Translations under genes and position numbers: made by a program
DNA from: Pseudophaeomoniella oleicola
Taxonomy: Eukaryota > Ascomycota > Eurotiomycetes > Phaeomoniellales > Phaeomoniellaceae
Length of the DNA: 64,000 bases
Reading direction: 5' to 3'
Assembly: GCA_003868215.1 (NCBI GenBank)
Contig: QWDQ01000003.1
Coordinates: forward strand, 248,001 to 312,000
Notes under the pieces: model-generated
The model's input: only the letters and a program-made list of their open reading frames with translations
Databases searched by the model: none
What the model was told of the DNA's origin: nothing
Part shown: positions 1 through 11,672 of the stretch, piece after piece
Layout: each line of letters begins with the position of its first letter
Numbering within the stretch: the stretch's first letter is position 1

Positions 1-1222
1 CACGATGGTAGGTGGTCAATTGCAACAAAGCGATGCCGATTGGGATAGGACAACGTTTAGTTATATATCACTGGTAATGAATATGATCTCTTTCAGTCAG
101 ATGCGATCGGTGGAGATGAGGCGAGGATGAAGTTAAATGGTGAAACCGAGGGAGTTTGAAAGGAGTCGTGACGCATTACTTATATCCCATTGGGAAGCGC
201 AGCCTTGAACATACAGAATCGTCTTATCCAAATTCGGGTCAGGTCATTCACATGTGATTGACGACGTATCGATACAGTATCAGTATCAGTAACCAATAAC
301 CAATAACCAATATCTCCAGTTCTATGGAGGCGGGCACTTTGGGGTTTACTGGGTCTCCTGTTCTGCTAATTATCTGCCTTCCCTTTCTCCACGTTGGATC
401 TTCGTTCCTCATTTCTATTTTCATTTCATTTGCTCTTTTCGGGTACTACAGTAGATCGTTTACCGGCAGTGACGAGATTGTTGGCTTCTGTGTTATTCTT
501 AGGGACAACAGATAATCTAGCTCGCTGATATAGTTTGCAAGGAGTCTGCCTTTGCTTGATCAACGGTTCTCGTTCTGCGCGATTAATCTAATACCTGATA
601 CTAACGTCGTTCTTGTCTTCTGACTTCAAAATAGCGCAATCGTTGATGGACAAGGCAGATCGATCTGACAGATACTCATTCAGAGAGGTCGTTTAGAAGC
701 GTAGGTCGCTCGCTAGGTCTAGACCCGGCCTCTGGCGCCGACGGTTGTGCAAAGAAACGGGACAACTATCACAGATAATGCGGCACCAAACATCCGAGAA
801 AGAGCAAGGGAGAGAGATAACAGTGAGAGCTCTCGAGTGACATGGGTAGAATTGCTGCAGATACGAAGCATTGATACTACCTAATCAAGGCAAGTACATT
901 AGGTATGGAGATCGGTAAGGTAGATAGATGCCTACCTTACCTAGGTAGTCAAGCGATATACTTTAGGTATTGAATCCTCTGAGAGAAGGCTGTGTCGAGA
1001 TGTGAGAGAGGTATCCAGATAGCACATTTCACAAAGAAGCCAGTCAGTAATCTTCTGACTACCTAAGGTAGGTACCTAATTCACAGTAACTCCTCAATAC
1101 CTCATCCCATACACAAGGTAACTAGTACCCAAAGTCCCGCATGCGCTTAGCACGCCAATAGTCACGAGTGAAGGAAGCGCACTACAAAGAGTTCCTCCTC
1201 AAATCAGCCTAACGAGGCGATG

Positions 1223-1247
1223 CATCATCATCATCATCATCATCATC
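1223..1247. repeat. (CAT)n microsatellite
   Basis: About eight tandem CAT units in non-coding DNA. A (ATG)n tract of about twelve units lies 330 bp to the right. Confidence 0.9.
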
Positions 1248-1576
1248 CTTTGTCCACTAAATATGGACATAATTAGAATCTAGGTATCTCGCAGGATGTA
1301 AGTTACATCAGGTAAGCACCGACTACTTTCCAGGGCAGATAAATGTTACATTTCCCTTGATTACCTCACCATTTGCTTCTTACTTGATATTTCAGGTCGG
1401 AACTCGTATACCTGTAGTAAGTGTATAACGATTCGTTGTTCATCTTACCTCCATAGGTAAGGTATGTGTACCTAGGTACCTAGATACCTATGTAGATAGT
1501 TTGTACGAATAAGATCGGGTTGAAGTCCGTTTTGAACTGCTAGATAATCAAGCGAAGGTACTACGTAGTAGAAGGT

Positions 1577-1611
<35 letters not shown>

Positions 1612-1612
1612 C
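1577..1612. repeat. (ATG)n microsatellite
   Basis: About twelve tandem ATG units. This is the reverse complement of the CAT tract at 1223-1247, so the two could pair as long inverted arms in a transcript. No gene is nearby. Confidence 0.9.
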
Positions 1613-1771
1613 CTTACGTCCAAGCAATACTACGTATAATTAATATTACGTAGAACACCTGATCTCTCGCTCGTATTCGCAGCAGCCCCTCCTCCCTCCC
1701 CTCCCTCCACATGCACTCGATTTAGTACGCACTTACTAATATTACATAACCCAAAATACATCTGCGGGGAT

Positions 1772-1784
1772 GGGGGGGGGGGGG
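1772..1784. repeat. poly-G tract
   Basis: An uninterrupted run of 13 G bases in intergenic DNA. Tract length may be uncertain because such runs are error-prone in sequencing. Confidence 0.8.
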
Positions 1785-2214
1785 TTTGATTGGATCCAGA
1801 TTTCCAGCAAGGCCGTACCTACCTCGCTACATAGGTAGTCGCATTCCTCCTCAATCGAATTATCATACTACCGATCTGCTTATCACGTACGAGGACAAGA
1901 GTGACTTCTCTCTCGCCACCATCCTTGATGTTGTTCATGCTCTCCCCTAATGAGGTTTTACAGCGGAGTTCTATGGTCAGCAATGTGCCTTATCGTTGCC
2001 GGGCGTTCCGGTGTGCGAGAATTTTGATGAGCTTCATGCGTTGCACTGTAGTAGTGATGGGGGTTAGAAGAAGTGATTGTGTGTCTGGTGAATGTAGGGT
2101 AGAGCAGGGTGATATGTATTTGTCCCAGAAGCGGAAGGTCCATGTGATAATAGGTTATAATGATGATGTTTATTGATTTTGGTATTTGTATTCTTTCTTT
2201 ACGACACTACCTTA

Positions 2215-4392
2215 TCAGACTATTCGACTATCCGCCCGCAAGCCATCCCAGCCTCTAGCTTCTTTGATTGTGACTTCTCCTACCGCCGCTGCGGCATCGA
2301 CATCACGGTCCTTCTTCTTGTGACCTCTCACGTCCTCCACATCTCGCTTTTCTTCTTCCTCCGGGCTATCGTCTTCCATGATAACATCTTCATCTACCGC
2401 CGCATCTTCCAGCCCTTTCCGACCAACCCAGAATAAGACGCCCCAGCATCTCTTTCGGCCAGGGTAGATCCTCGAACTTATTACCGTCCGTCCGTTGACG
2501 AATATTTCTAAAACGGATTCGTCGAACCACATCCTCACATCCAATGTCTCTAGTTGTTCCTTTCCCGTATCCGGGTTACAAGAAGTGAAAAGGGTGTGTG
2601 GCGCAATTTCCGGGGAAGTTTTGATTCCAGGATCAACGGATGATGAGTTGGCCCGGCGGAGTATAAGGGTTTCGGTGGCGGGGTGGAAGGATAACGTAGT
2701 TAAGAGTGTGTGATTGGGGCAATGGGATATAGATATGTTTATGCAGTTGTCCGAGCTCGAAGGATCGGTGTGGTAATGGCGAGGTATCGTTATACTCGTA
2801 CTTAACTCGAAGCGACAGGTCTGTATGTCAAGGAGTGTGTGGGATAAGGTTGATGTGGTTTGCGCATGGGGAGGTGAGTCTAAAATGGGAAGCGGCGTGG
2901 AGACGGGAAGAGAGCATTCTCGGGAAGAGATCCGGAGACGTTTTAAGGTGCTTGCAGGATAGATGCCAAGCGTACGCAATGTGTGTGCCCCTTGGGACTT
3001 GGAAGGGGTGACTTCGACGGAAGTGATAGATTCGAGTGGTGAGGATAAAGCGCTGGTAACATTGTGTAGCGTCAGGAGTCGCAGCTCTCGAGGTAGAGAC
3101 ATCAAACCGCTCCAATTCTGCCGGTCAACAAGGTGCTGGGGTAGATCTTCTTCGCGTATCCAGCCCCAGGCTATCTGTTGTGATTTCACTGGATCCCAGA
3201 AAGTGTTCACACCATACAGACAACCGTGGTCAAAACGTCCGCCAAACTTATATTTCATTTCGACGGTCTTCTGATCAGAGTCAGCTGCTTGAGAGACGAG
3301 AAGATCTCCGCTCATCCATTGCTGAGATCTTGCTTCACGTGAGACTTCGGTGCTTCTTTGAGGTCGAGTCCTTGAGTGCTTTCCTTCATTGCCGCTGGAT
3401 TTGCAACCTTCCGCTCCAACCACGATGAAATCTCGCGTTGTGCCTTGAGAATCCGATAATGCCATGAATGTGCCGGCCTCGAAATTTCTGCCCATATCTC
3501 CTGACCACCGGGACAGTCGGTGGTTGGAGCCAAGGTTGACAATTGGACTTATGAACTCCCATCTATCTAGTTGGTTGCGCGGCACGGCATATAAGAAGAG
3601 CGTAGGTGATACACCGGCAATTCCACCGGATATCATACCGTACAAATGTGAATTGTTGCTGAAACCGAGCGCTTTGTCCATAGACGACCACGATGCAAGA
3701 TATGGATCTCTCCAGCCGCATGGCTGAAGGTGAGCCGGTGGTTCGCGTAATATTGGATTTTTCTTGCATTTGACCCAACTCTTGCCACCATCCTTCGACT
3801 GGGCGATACTTTGTGTTTCGCAACCCCGTGTATATGGTAGGGTATAATGAACCGGCGAACCTGAAACAGAAGTGTACACTGCAGTCAACGTTCCAGGTGT
3901 GCCGTCGACTGCTGTTGGATATATCGTTCCAGTAAATATTCCTGCTTCATCATACGACTGATCTGGTTTCAACGTGGGTAGCGAGTGGACACTCCAGGAT
4001 AACAGATCTTTGGATGTCGCCGATCCCCAAGCGACATGGCCCCAGGCAACATTGCCGTGCTTGTTCCGTCGTGGATTCCATTCGAAAGAGATGTGATACA
4101 AGCCTGTAGTTGGGTCATAGCACGGTCCACATGGATCATTCATCCACGCATTTGGCGCCAGCAGGTGGAACATGGGCCGCCATCGCAGGAAATGCAGGGA
4201 CGGTAATGTTCGATTGTAGATCTGCTGAGTTGTTCGCGCACTTTGCGCTGATTCTAGATGATGCACCGAGATTTGGTCCTTCAATGACCCTCTCCTCGGC
4301 GCAAACATCGGGTCGCTCGTCGCCAGCGTTGGGTCCATAGCGATAGCGATGATAAAACACAAAAGTGGTTCCGAAACGGATGGGGGTATCAT
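2215..4392 (-). CDS. glycoside hydrolase family 32 (beta-fructofuranosidase or fructosyltransferase-like)
   Basis: Intronless gene, 725 residues from the ATG at 4392; an alternative ATG at 4338 gives 707. The three acidic motifs of the GH32 five-bladed propeller are visible: WMNDPCG near residue 83 (nucleophile Asp86), WRDP near 227 (transition-state stabiliser) and FEAGTF near 304 (acid/base Glu305). A C-terminal beta-sandwich ends with a DESVLEIFVNG-type segment. The nucleophile motif reads NDPC rather than the invertase NDPNG; NDPC is known from the fungal FopA/fructosyltransferase-like branch, so sucrose hydrolysis or fructosyl transfer are both possible. The N-terminus (MIPPSVSEPLLCFIIAIAMD) has only a weak hydrophobic stretch, so secretion is uncertain. 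The last ~55 residues are charged and low-complexity. The gene stands alone in gene-poor DNA. Family call firm, substrate inferred. Confidence 0.9.
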   Translation of the reverse strand: MIPPSVSEPLLCFIIAIAMDPTLATSDPMFAPRRGSLKDQISVHHLESAQSARTTQQIYNRTLPSLHFLRWRPMFHLLAPNAWMNDPCGPCYDPTTGLYHISFEWNPRRNKHGNVAWGHVAWGSATSKDLLSWSVHSLPTLKPDQSYDEAGIFTGTIYPTAVDGTPGTLTAVYTSVSGSPVHYTLPYTRGCETQSIAQSKDGGKSWVKCKKNPILREPPAHLQPCGWRDPYLASWSSMDKALGFSNNSHLYGMISGGIAGVSPTLFLYAVPRNQLDRWEFISPIVNLGSNHRLSRWSGDMGRNFEAGTFMALSDSQGTTRDFIVVGAEGCKSSGNEGKHSRTRPQRSTEVSREARSQQWMSGDLLVSQAADSDQKTVEMKYKFGGRFDHGCLYGVNTFWDPVKSQQIAWGWIREEDLPQHLVDRQNWSGLMSLPRELRLLTLHNVTSALSSPLESITSVEVTPSKSQGAHTLRTLGIYPASTLKRLRISSRECSLPVSTPLPILDSPPHAQTTSTLSHTLLDIQTCRFELSTSITIPRHYHTDPSSSDNCINISISHCPNHTLLTTLSFHPATETLILRRANSSSVDPGIKTSPEIAPHTLFTSCNPDTGKEQLETLDVRMWFDESVLEIFVNGRTVISSRIYPGRKRCWGVLFWVGRKGLEDAAVDEDVIMEDDSPEEEEKRDVEDVRGHKKKDRDVDAAAAVGEVTIKEARGWDGLRADSRIV

Positions 4393-4444
4393 AAACTGAA
4401 TTTCAAAAGCGGGAGTACAAACAAAAGCAGAATGCAATAAGATC

Positions 4445-7400
4445 GTGCGCGTTTGACAAATGGATCAGACCCTCAGCTTGCCCATGATAGTATGGGGGTG
4501 GTGTGTGGTGTGCGGTCTGTAGTGGGATTAAAGGGGTAGAGAAGTAGAAGATAGAATCAGAGTATAGAAATTGGGGGCAGAGGAATCCGGGCAATTTGTG
4601 CGACCATATGTCATGATAGGAGCCTCATTTGTTCCCACGGGGAGGGTGCGGGTGAAATGTGAGGGCCACGTTATTTCCTGGGGGATCCTGTCGGGGGTTT
4701 GAGGGGGAGGACGCCGGTGTCTTTTCCTTTTCCTTTTCCCTCCTTTGGGGTAACGTGACGGAATCGGGATTGGGGTTGGATTGGGATTGGTACAGAAAGC
4801 AAGCGAGTAAAGCGAAGAATAAAGAAGGAATTTAGTAGTAGTTCTAAAACAATCCGCCTCTCCTCCGAATGGAACGGTGCAAGAAAGAGCAGAGCAAAAA
4901 GAGAAAGGTAACGAGACTATCTTTATGGATGGGCGCCGAGGACTGGTTACTGGACGGACAAAGGGTTTTCTTCAAGATGGCAAATTATGGTAGAGGGAAG
5001 AGGTAAGAGGTATTGTCTATTGGGACTAGAACTTGGTCATAATAGTGACCTACCGAGTACCTACGAGGCCAAGGAAGGCAGGTCCTCCCTTAAGGTGGTC
5101 CAGTGACGATACTACGTAGTAAAACCATATCCAAGGCCGAGAGCCCCCGCAATTCCACCGATCGGCGTCGGGGGAACTTTGATTTCTCGCCCTCTCGCCC
5201 TCTCGCCCTCTTCCCTGGAAACGATCTGAGGGGAAAGAGGCGTGATGGAGTGACCACATCTACCTTGTACTCCCATCGCCCTGTGACCCTCATGTCCTTT
5301 TCTTTCTTTTTATTCCTAATTATTCTTTCTTTTGCGCCTGCCTTCGGAACAAGCTCTACTTTACGTACACGAAGTCTTATGGGGTGAGCGGCGCATTCTG
5401 ATCTTGTACCTGGCCCTTCGATGCATACGGCACACGGGAAGAAGGGCCATTTCGCCGTCCCAAGAGCCAAGTACCATTACCAGTCTAGTGAGTCTATTCT
5501 ACTTTCTCGTTAGGCAATTCTGGAGAAGCTTGCGGGGGGTAAAGGGTCAATTGGCAAGATAAAGAAACCCTGACGACAAACCGAAAAAAAAAGGAAGAGA
5601 AAAGAAGGCCCGATTGTGGGGATAGAGTTGGGGTGGGGGAGCGAATGACCATTGGATCACATCTACCGCAGAGGCCTCAGGGCATCGTCTCGTAACTTTA
5701 TTACAGCCGATTCCATTCATGGTTTATGACCGACAGAAGCAATACCATCAGCGAGCAATACGCATTCAGCTCCTCGCAATGGGTGTGAAGGGTTGAGGTG
5801 TTTGGTGGTGTGATGAGCCAGTCCCGACCCCCATAGCCAGATAGGATTGTCGACGTCGTTTCTTGCCGGAGAGAACCTTCCGCTGTTCGCCCATTGGGTG
5901 TTGCCAGGCAGCAAAGCCCATGTGCAGTACCTCCCATATGTCCTTCCCGCGACAATGTGATGTTCTCGTCAGGACAGGAGGAGAGGGAATTGAGACATGT
6001 ATATGGGTCCAGTTATCATCCGCATGAGCAACACCGAGTGCAACCCGATATTCACAGACAGCAGGCTCATCCATCGCGCGTACTAGGTAGGCTCATCTTT
6101 GATTGCTCATCCAAGGGAAGTATTTTACGATGTAGAAGAATCAAACTATCCGCGCTATCTCAATCTGGAATGTCTATTTAGCCGGCGAGCCGTTTGATAT
6201 CGGACAAGGACATTCAGGGAGGATCATTCGCACTCGTAATCGGCCCTTGTTGGTTTTGACTGCTCGCTGGGAACATCCAGCGAGCCAGTCTGCTTGTCGT
6301 CAAAGTTCCTATCTAGACTCGACAACTATGCTGAAGCCGCTCCAGCCGGGACTACGTCGGTTTCAAAGAAAGCTGGGCATTCACTTCCATGACCACAAAC
6401 TTCTTCAAGAAGGGCCGACTGTCGACTCGTCAAGAGGGACGTGCTGTAGAGAAGGCCCATGGGGTCTTCGGTATTTGAATTCGGTCTTTACTTACGGAAT
6501 TCGAGATTCAAGGGAAGGGGAAAAGTGGGTAACGGCCGGTCATCCGTCTCGCTGTTCTGTTGGGTGATTCGCACGAGCGAGAAGATATGATGATGTTACC
6601 TTGTGTCATAGTACAGAGTACCTACCAACTGTACTGTTAAGTAGATGTCTACTTCGTCGATGATTTCGAAGGTGTCCCCAATCGTTACATGCGCGCTGCG
6701 ACCCCCTGTGGGTAATGATCTACTGGAGAGGCTTTCGGCCCGGTAAGGAAGCTTCTTCTGCTTCACCTGACAATGTCGAGATTTCCACGTAAATTGTATT
6801 GACCTCTTGATAATTCGCCGAGTAATCACGGCTTTTGGTATCGTGCAGTGTATGGTGGCTCAATACCTTACCTACCTAGGTTTTCCGTCCTGAGAGGGTC
6901 TCGGTAGAACGATTTACCGAGTTCTTCTTTAACCATTTCATCATCAATCAGTACCTGACCTACCTGACCTACCTCGCTACCTGGTGAACACCGTAGTAGG
7001 GCAGAGCATGCGTTGGTGTACTATGGACCTTACGACCGTAGTAGGAAGGGAGATCGGCTCGGCCGGAGTCATATCCTGCTTCCCCCCGGCTAAGGTTGAC
7101 ATCTCCCTGGTACACCCTAAGACCAGCCAGCCAGTCACCGTGTCACATCAGAATCCCAATTATCAGAACGCAACAAGGTACAAGATAGGTACTTACCTAG
7201 GTACATAGGAAGCGGTAGGCCAAAAAAGTATCCACCATCCCTTCCTTCCAGCAGCTTGGGAACGAAGATCCCAAGGTACTGAAGATCTGCTGTCTTGTGA
7301 TTGTCAAATGCCATTCGATCGGCAAACAGGATCCGAATGTCGGGTACTTCGTGAACCTCACTTCTACACGTACCAACGCAAGTAACATCGATAACGACCA

Positions 7401-8931
7401 TCATCTCACCGTACTATGTACATTTCGACACTGCTAAGAGACATGATCATGGATGTGCAGAAACGATTAAGACCCTTAACAAGCTTGGGGGCGCTTCAAC
7501 CTTTGTCTGCCTTTGTAACGCTCTCAGTCATGTTCAGAGATCTCTCCCAGAATCTCCTATGAATTCATGGATATGGACAGAAATTATGACCTGGCATTTC
7601 CGACAACGTTACGTTCACTAATCGTAGTGTTGCCTTCCCTTCAAGTATCTTACCTTCGGTACCTATTCAACACCACTAGAGCAAGGTGGTTTTCGGAGCG
7701 GAAGATATTGACTTGCGTTTGTTTGAATTTTTCGAGCTGTAATACATCGTTCGAAGAGGACATCCAATTCTCCATAAGTACGAACCTTCCGGTTCAGGCC
7801 GACGGAAAGTCCAGGCAGCGCAGAAGAAGCTGCTACGCACTCCCCAGTTCCAACTATGATGTCCTTGTCCAGCTCGAGAGTTCGATCCAACTAACAGAGT
7901 AATGCCTGACGCAGAAATACTCAATTGATAGTCACGGGGATGTTAACGATGATGCCAGCCATGTTGTATAAGTGGCTTTTGACAGGTAGGTATCGTAGGT
8001 CGTAGGAAGGATACTTACCTAAAGCTATATTCAAAGCGAAGGGGGAAAGGGAATCTTTTTCTCGCAGGGTCCATGAAAGAGGAGAGGGGTTTTATGAGAG
8101 GATGGATGGATGGATGCTGCATCAAGCGAAGAGAAACAATGGATCGTTCGAGCAGGTAAAGAAGGGTACCTTGGCGAACTGGGCGGGTATTAGGGGGGAG
8201 GGGTTGGAAGGGACAATGTGCCGAGAAGAGAGGGAAGATGGTGAGAGGATGTACCTGGTTAGCAGGATGATAGGGGATGGGGGTGAGGATTTGCGAAGTC
8301 AGATCGAAACCAACCAGTCACAGTCACAATCATAGATCCAATACCATCGTCAAAGATCTACCATGATACAAGTCTCAGGACGTGTAGGTTTGTCTTCAAA
8401 TTGTTTTTCTTCATTATTCCACCAGGTCCTTCCTCCCATACGTACGTACACGTTTGATAACATACAAGAACCAAGGATTTGGGCAACGATTAAAGTACAT
8501 CCCAGGTAGACAACATGCACAGGGCTTTCCCCTGATGAGAAAGAATTAAAGGACACTTCAACAAGAGAGAAAAGAAACGCTGTTTCCGGGTTCCTTTCCC
8601 CCCTGAAGAGAAGTATATCTCTTTTTTCCATCTCGCCAGGTATCTTTCCCTCATAAGTGCTGTTTCTGGTTGACAAAGAAAAATGGATCCTTGATCTGCA
8701 GAAAGGGAGAGAAAGAGCAAAGGTAGTAAAGAAAAGGAAGAAATGTCTCGGTTTTGTGTCTTCTGCTTCTGATCGCTAGGGTTGTCTTCTGTACTCTAGA
8801 ATTTTCGTACTCATCGAAACGTCGGTAAATGTCCATGTTAGACCAGCTTCATACAAGCTTTCCCGGCTCTGAAATGACTTTTGCTGAACTTTCTTTTCAT
8901 TTTCATGGATGGTTGAGCTTGGTAACAGTGT
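4445..8931. other. 4.5-kb gene-poor intergenic region
   Basis: No gene supported. Between the GH32 start and the RPS0 stop there are only short unrelated open frames, TACCTAGGTA-type words (about 6870 and 7190), a CTCGCCCT tandem (about 5186-5211) and a TACTACGTAGTA word near 5110. The right end should hold the RPS0 3' UTR. A long non-coding transcript cannot be excluded from sequence alone. Confidence 0.5.
5186..5211. repeat. short tandem repeat, 8-bp unit
   Basis: Three copies of an 8-bp CTCGCCCT unit in the intergenic region upstream of the GH32 gene. Confidence 0.8.
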
Positions 8932-9888
8932 TTACCACTTCGATTCTTGTGGAGCGGTACCGGCAGCCCAGGTGTCAGCTGGAGCGGTAGTGCTTGCGGC
9001 CCATTCACCACCCTCGGTGTTCCAGTTGGCATCGGCAGCAGGAGCAGCGTCACCCTGGTAGACGGCACCTGGACCAGTACCTGAAACTTCCCAGTCCGCG
9101 CTGTTGCTGAATCCGGTGTCAATAGCAGCAGGGCCGACCTCGTCAGCTCCTGGAACCTTGGAGTCTTCTGGGACTTCCTTGTTCTCCTCGGCCTCGGGGT
9201 CACGGTAGAAGTAGAGATCAACGACAACGTCCCAGTCAATCTCACGAGAAGCCAGAGTACCACGTAGGCGGAGAACCTCACGAGCCAACATCCACCAGAT
9301 CAAACCAATAGCGTGACGACCCTTGTTGTTGGTTGGGATGGCAACATCAACAAATTCCGATGGGGAGTCGGTGTCGCAAAGAGCAATGACTGGAATGTTG
9401 ACGTAGCTTGCTTCCTTGATAGCTTGAGCGTCGGTGCGGGGGTCGGTAACAACGATAAGGCGGGGTTCCTTGAACGAACGGGTGATGTAGTTGGTGAAGT
9501 TACCAGGGGTGAAACGACCAGCAATGGCTTGAGCACCGGTGTGAGCGGCGAACTTCAGGACGGCACGTTGACCGTATGGACGAGCAGAGATGACACAGAC
9601 ATCGGCTGGGTTGTCGACAGCTGCGATGATACGAGCAGCAAGGACGATCTTTTCCCTGTAGCGCAAGTTAGCAGATAAATCCTCGCATTGGAAAATGTCC
9701 AAATCTATATGGACGTACCAGGTCTTGCCGATGTTGATGACATTGATGCCATCTGGGCGAGTCTTCCACAGGTATGGCTCCATGTGAACTTGCAAGTTCT
9801 TGGAACCAAGGTGGCATTGAGCTGCGAGCAGCATCTCAATGTCCTGGGACGTGGCATTGAAGATTGAAGGAAGGTTTGCGGGAGCCAT
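8932..9888 (-). CDS. RPS0: 40S ribosomal protein S0 (uS2, laminin-receptor type)
   Basis: Two exons, 9888-9719 and 9655-8932, giving 297 residues. The product is the cytosolic uS2 protein needed for late 20S pre-rRNA processing and 40S assembly. Diagnostic stretches are [52 protein letters not shown] and the C-terminal acidic/Trp tail found in eukaryotic S0/SA. The 63-nt intron (9656-9718; GTACGT...GCTAAC...CTACAG) interrupts [12 protein letters not shown]. It is a multiple of three and has no in-frame stop, so unspliced RNA would still be read through, adding 21 residues where the family has none; removal restores the family alignment. The gene is divergent from uS15m across 364 bp. Confidence 0.97.
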   Translation of the reverse strand: MAPANLPSIFNATSQDIEMLLAAQCHLGSKNLQVHMEPYLWKTRPDGINVINIGKTWYVHIDLDIFQCEDLSANLRYREKIVLAARIIAAVDNPADVCVISARPYGQRAVLKFAAHTGAQAIAGRFTPGNFTNYITRSFKEPRLIVVTDPRTDAQAIKEASYVNIPVIALCDTDSPSEFVDVAIPTNNKGRHAIGLIWWMLAREVLRLRGTLASREIDWDVVVDLYFYRDPEAEENKEVPEDSKVPGADEVGPAAIDTGFSNSADWEVSGTGPGAVYQGDAAPAADANWNTEGGEWAASTTAPADTWAAGTAPQESKW

Positions 9889-10252
9889 GATGAGCGATTT
9901 GCAGAGTTTGAAAAGGAATCACTCTCTGGCTGAAATTGTGTCGATGTCGAGGGGGACGAAAGTTGAAGTCGTTTGTCGCAAATGTTTAACGTATTTGCGA
10001 AATATTTCGTGGGTTTACACTGACCAATCATAGTGGACTTAGGGTTTGTGGGAAAGACGGAGGTTTTAATCAGAAAGTCCGACTATGCGCTATACCAAAT
10101 TGGGAGCTCGCCGCGGATGCTGTACATTTTCTGATGCGGCCTCACCATTAGCAGGTCTCACCACGCAATTGGTCCAGACTCGCAGGCCAACCCTCCGTTC
10201 TTGCGATCCTTGACTCTGTGTTGTGGAGGGTAGAGTCTTGTTGACGGAAGTC
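9889..10252. promoter_or_regulatory. divergent promoter region, RPS0 / uS15m
   Basis: 364 bp between the start codons of a cytosolic and a mitochondrial small-subunit ribosomal protein. A CCAAT box lies at 10024-10028. Promoter function is inferred from the divergent arrangement. Confidence 0.5.
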
Positions 10253-11231
10253 ATGGCTCTCAACATGACGCGGTCAATTCACTTACCTCGAAGACGTAAG
10301 GACTCCTAAATGGCCTCTCCTGTATCTTACTCACAATCACGTAGTAGGAGGAAGCCCCAGCAGTCTATTCAATCATGGTGCATACACTGCTTTTCGAGCG
10401 CCTTCAACATCGACAGCTTCTTTTTCTACGACAGCTCCTATGCAGATGAAAGCAAAGGGCAGGAAACGAAAGAGGGTACATCGAGATCCGTACCACGAAG
10501 CACAAGCTGCACAACTGAAAGCTGCCAACAAAGCTCGCCAAGAAGTTCTCAAAAAGGAGAGAGCAGCGACTTTAGGAGACCCTGTGAGAGCGAAACACAC
10601 GCCTTTCGTTAGAACTCTGCGGGAACCGGTATCCCAAGACACGAGACAACGAAACTTCTTCACGACTTCAGATGAAGCCGAGCAAGCGACAGAAAGAGCG
10701 AAATTCCTGAGTGCACCATTGCCTAACGAATCGGCTCTCTCGCATGAAGAGTATCAGGAGCTATTGAACCAGTGGCAGAAGAGAGACGAGATCGCTCGAA
10801 TTGCTCTCGAGCGCATTACATCTCTAGAAAACGGCAGCAACAAGGATAAAACTCGTGTGGATATACAACGCTGCATCGAAGAATTCGGCCGCCACAACAC
10901 AGACAAGAGCCTACCACCTCGCCCTCAGGGTCCTGCACAATCGGCGACACCTCCAGCAGAACACCTGCGTCTTCGGGCTGGCCCTGATACCGGTTCTTCT
11001 GAAGTTCAGGTGGCTATTTTGACGGCTAAGATAGAAAAGCTGGCAGACCATGTCGCTCAAGTCGGACACAAGGACAAGCATAATAAACGAAACCTGCGAG
11101 TCCTTGTCCACAAGCGTCAGAAATTGCTTGCCTATGTTCGACAAAAGGAAAGAGGCGGTCCACGATGGGTGCACCTCATGGAGAAGCTTGGTTTATCAGA
11201 TGGTGCGTGGAAGGGAGAGATCAGCTTGTAG
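10253..11231 (+). CDS. mitochondrial ribosomal protein uS15m
   Basis: Two exons, 10253-10295 and 10345-11231, giving 309 residues. The 49-nt intron (GTAAGG...CACGTAG) is required: it brings the ATG at 10253 into frame with the body of the protein, and downstream of the splice the reading continues LGGSPSSLFNHGAYTAF. The first ~55 residues are basic, Ser/Thr-rich and nearly free of acidic residues, with an FSTTAP cleavage-like site, as expected for a mitochondrial presequence. Residues ~220-300 are the uS15 fold, with DTGSSEVQVAILTAKIEKL and HKRQKLLAYVR; this binds the small-subunit rRNA near h22. Fungal mitochondrial S15 proteins (yeast MRPS28) are similarly long. Same strand as, and 441 bp ahead of, GPI15. 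Confidence 0.93.
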
Positions 11232-11672
11232 AGTTTTCTAGCAGTCTATTGGACATAAATGTATATTATAATAGCTCCGAAGAGCTTTTCCGCCTCAGAG
11301 ATCATCCCGTTCTACTCTAAGTTAAACGATCTAAACGGTCTCCAAATACTGAGCTCGAAGAACGCTGAGTTCTACTATCATCGAACACCAATTTCGGAGG
11401 TATTCATGGATGTCCAGTACCTTGACCATATTAATATGATCGGGATGCTGTGGGGCAAGGTCGACGATTCCGATTCCGTACCTAATTCCGTTTTCACATA
11501 TAGAACCTCCAAACAACACCAAACTGTCCCTCAGTTTCTTCCCTCTTTTTTTGAGCTTGTGAGCCTGCCAAAAGGAAAAGGAAACCCTCCAGGCTCCGAG
11601 CGTCATAAATCTAATGTTTCTCTCCTTCTTCTCCTCCAACACTAAGAGTTCCGTAACGAGAAAAACGACGAT
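11232..11672. other. intergenic, uS15m to GPI15
   Basis: 441 bp between two genes in tandem. It should hold the uS15m 3' UTR and the GPI15 promoter. Open frames here show no family signal. Confidence 0.5.

Larger units (their letters stand above)
1..2214. other. gene-poor intergenic region
   Basis: I see no convincing gene in these 2.2 kb. Short open frames exist but have no recognisable domain or splice continuation. The DNA holds trinucleotide microsatellites, a 13-nt G run and many CTACCTAGGTAG-type palindromic words (around 930-970, 1060-1080 and 1450-1495), plus ACTACGTAGTA words near 1560 and 1630. It lies downstream of the GH32 gene, whose stop is at 2215. Confidence 0.6.

Noticed and set aside
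324-515. 63-codon plus-strand frame near the left edge
   Set aside because: Hydrophobic but no family signal, no splice link, in gene-free repeat-rich DNA.
5090-5470. 126-codon minus-strand open frame upstream of GH32
   Set aside because: Low-complexity Arg/Lys-rich translation of repeat DNA; overlaps other frames equally long; no domain.
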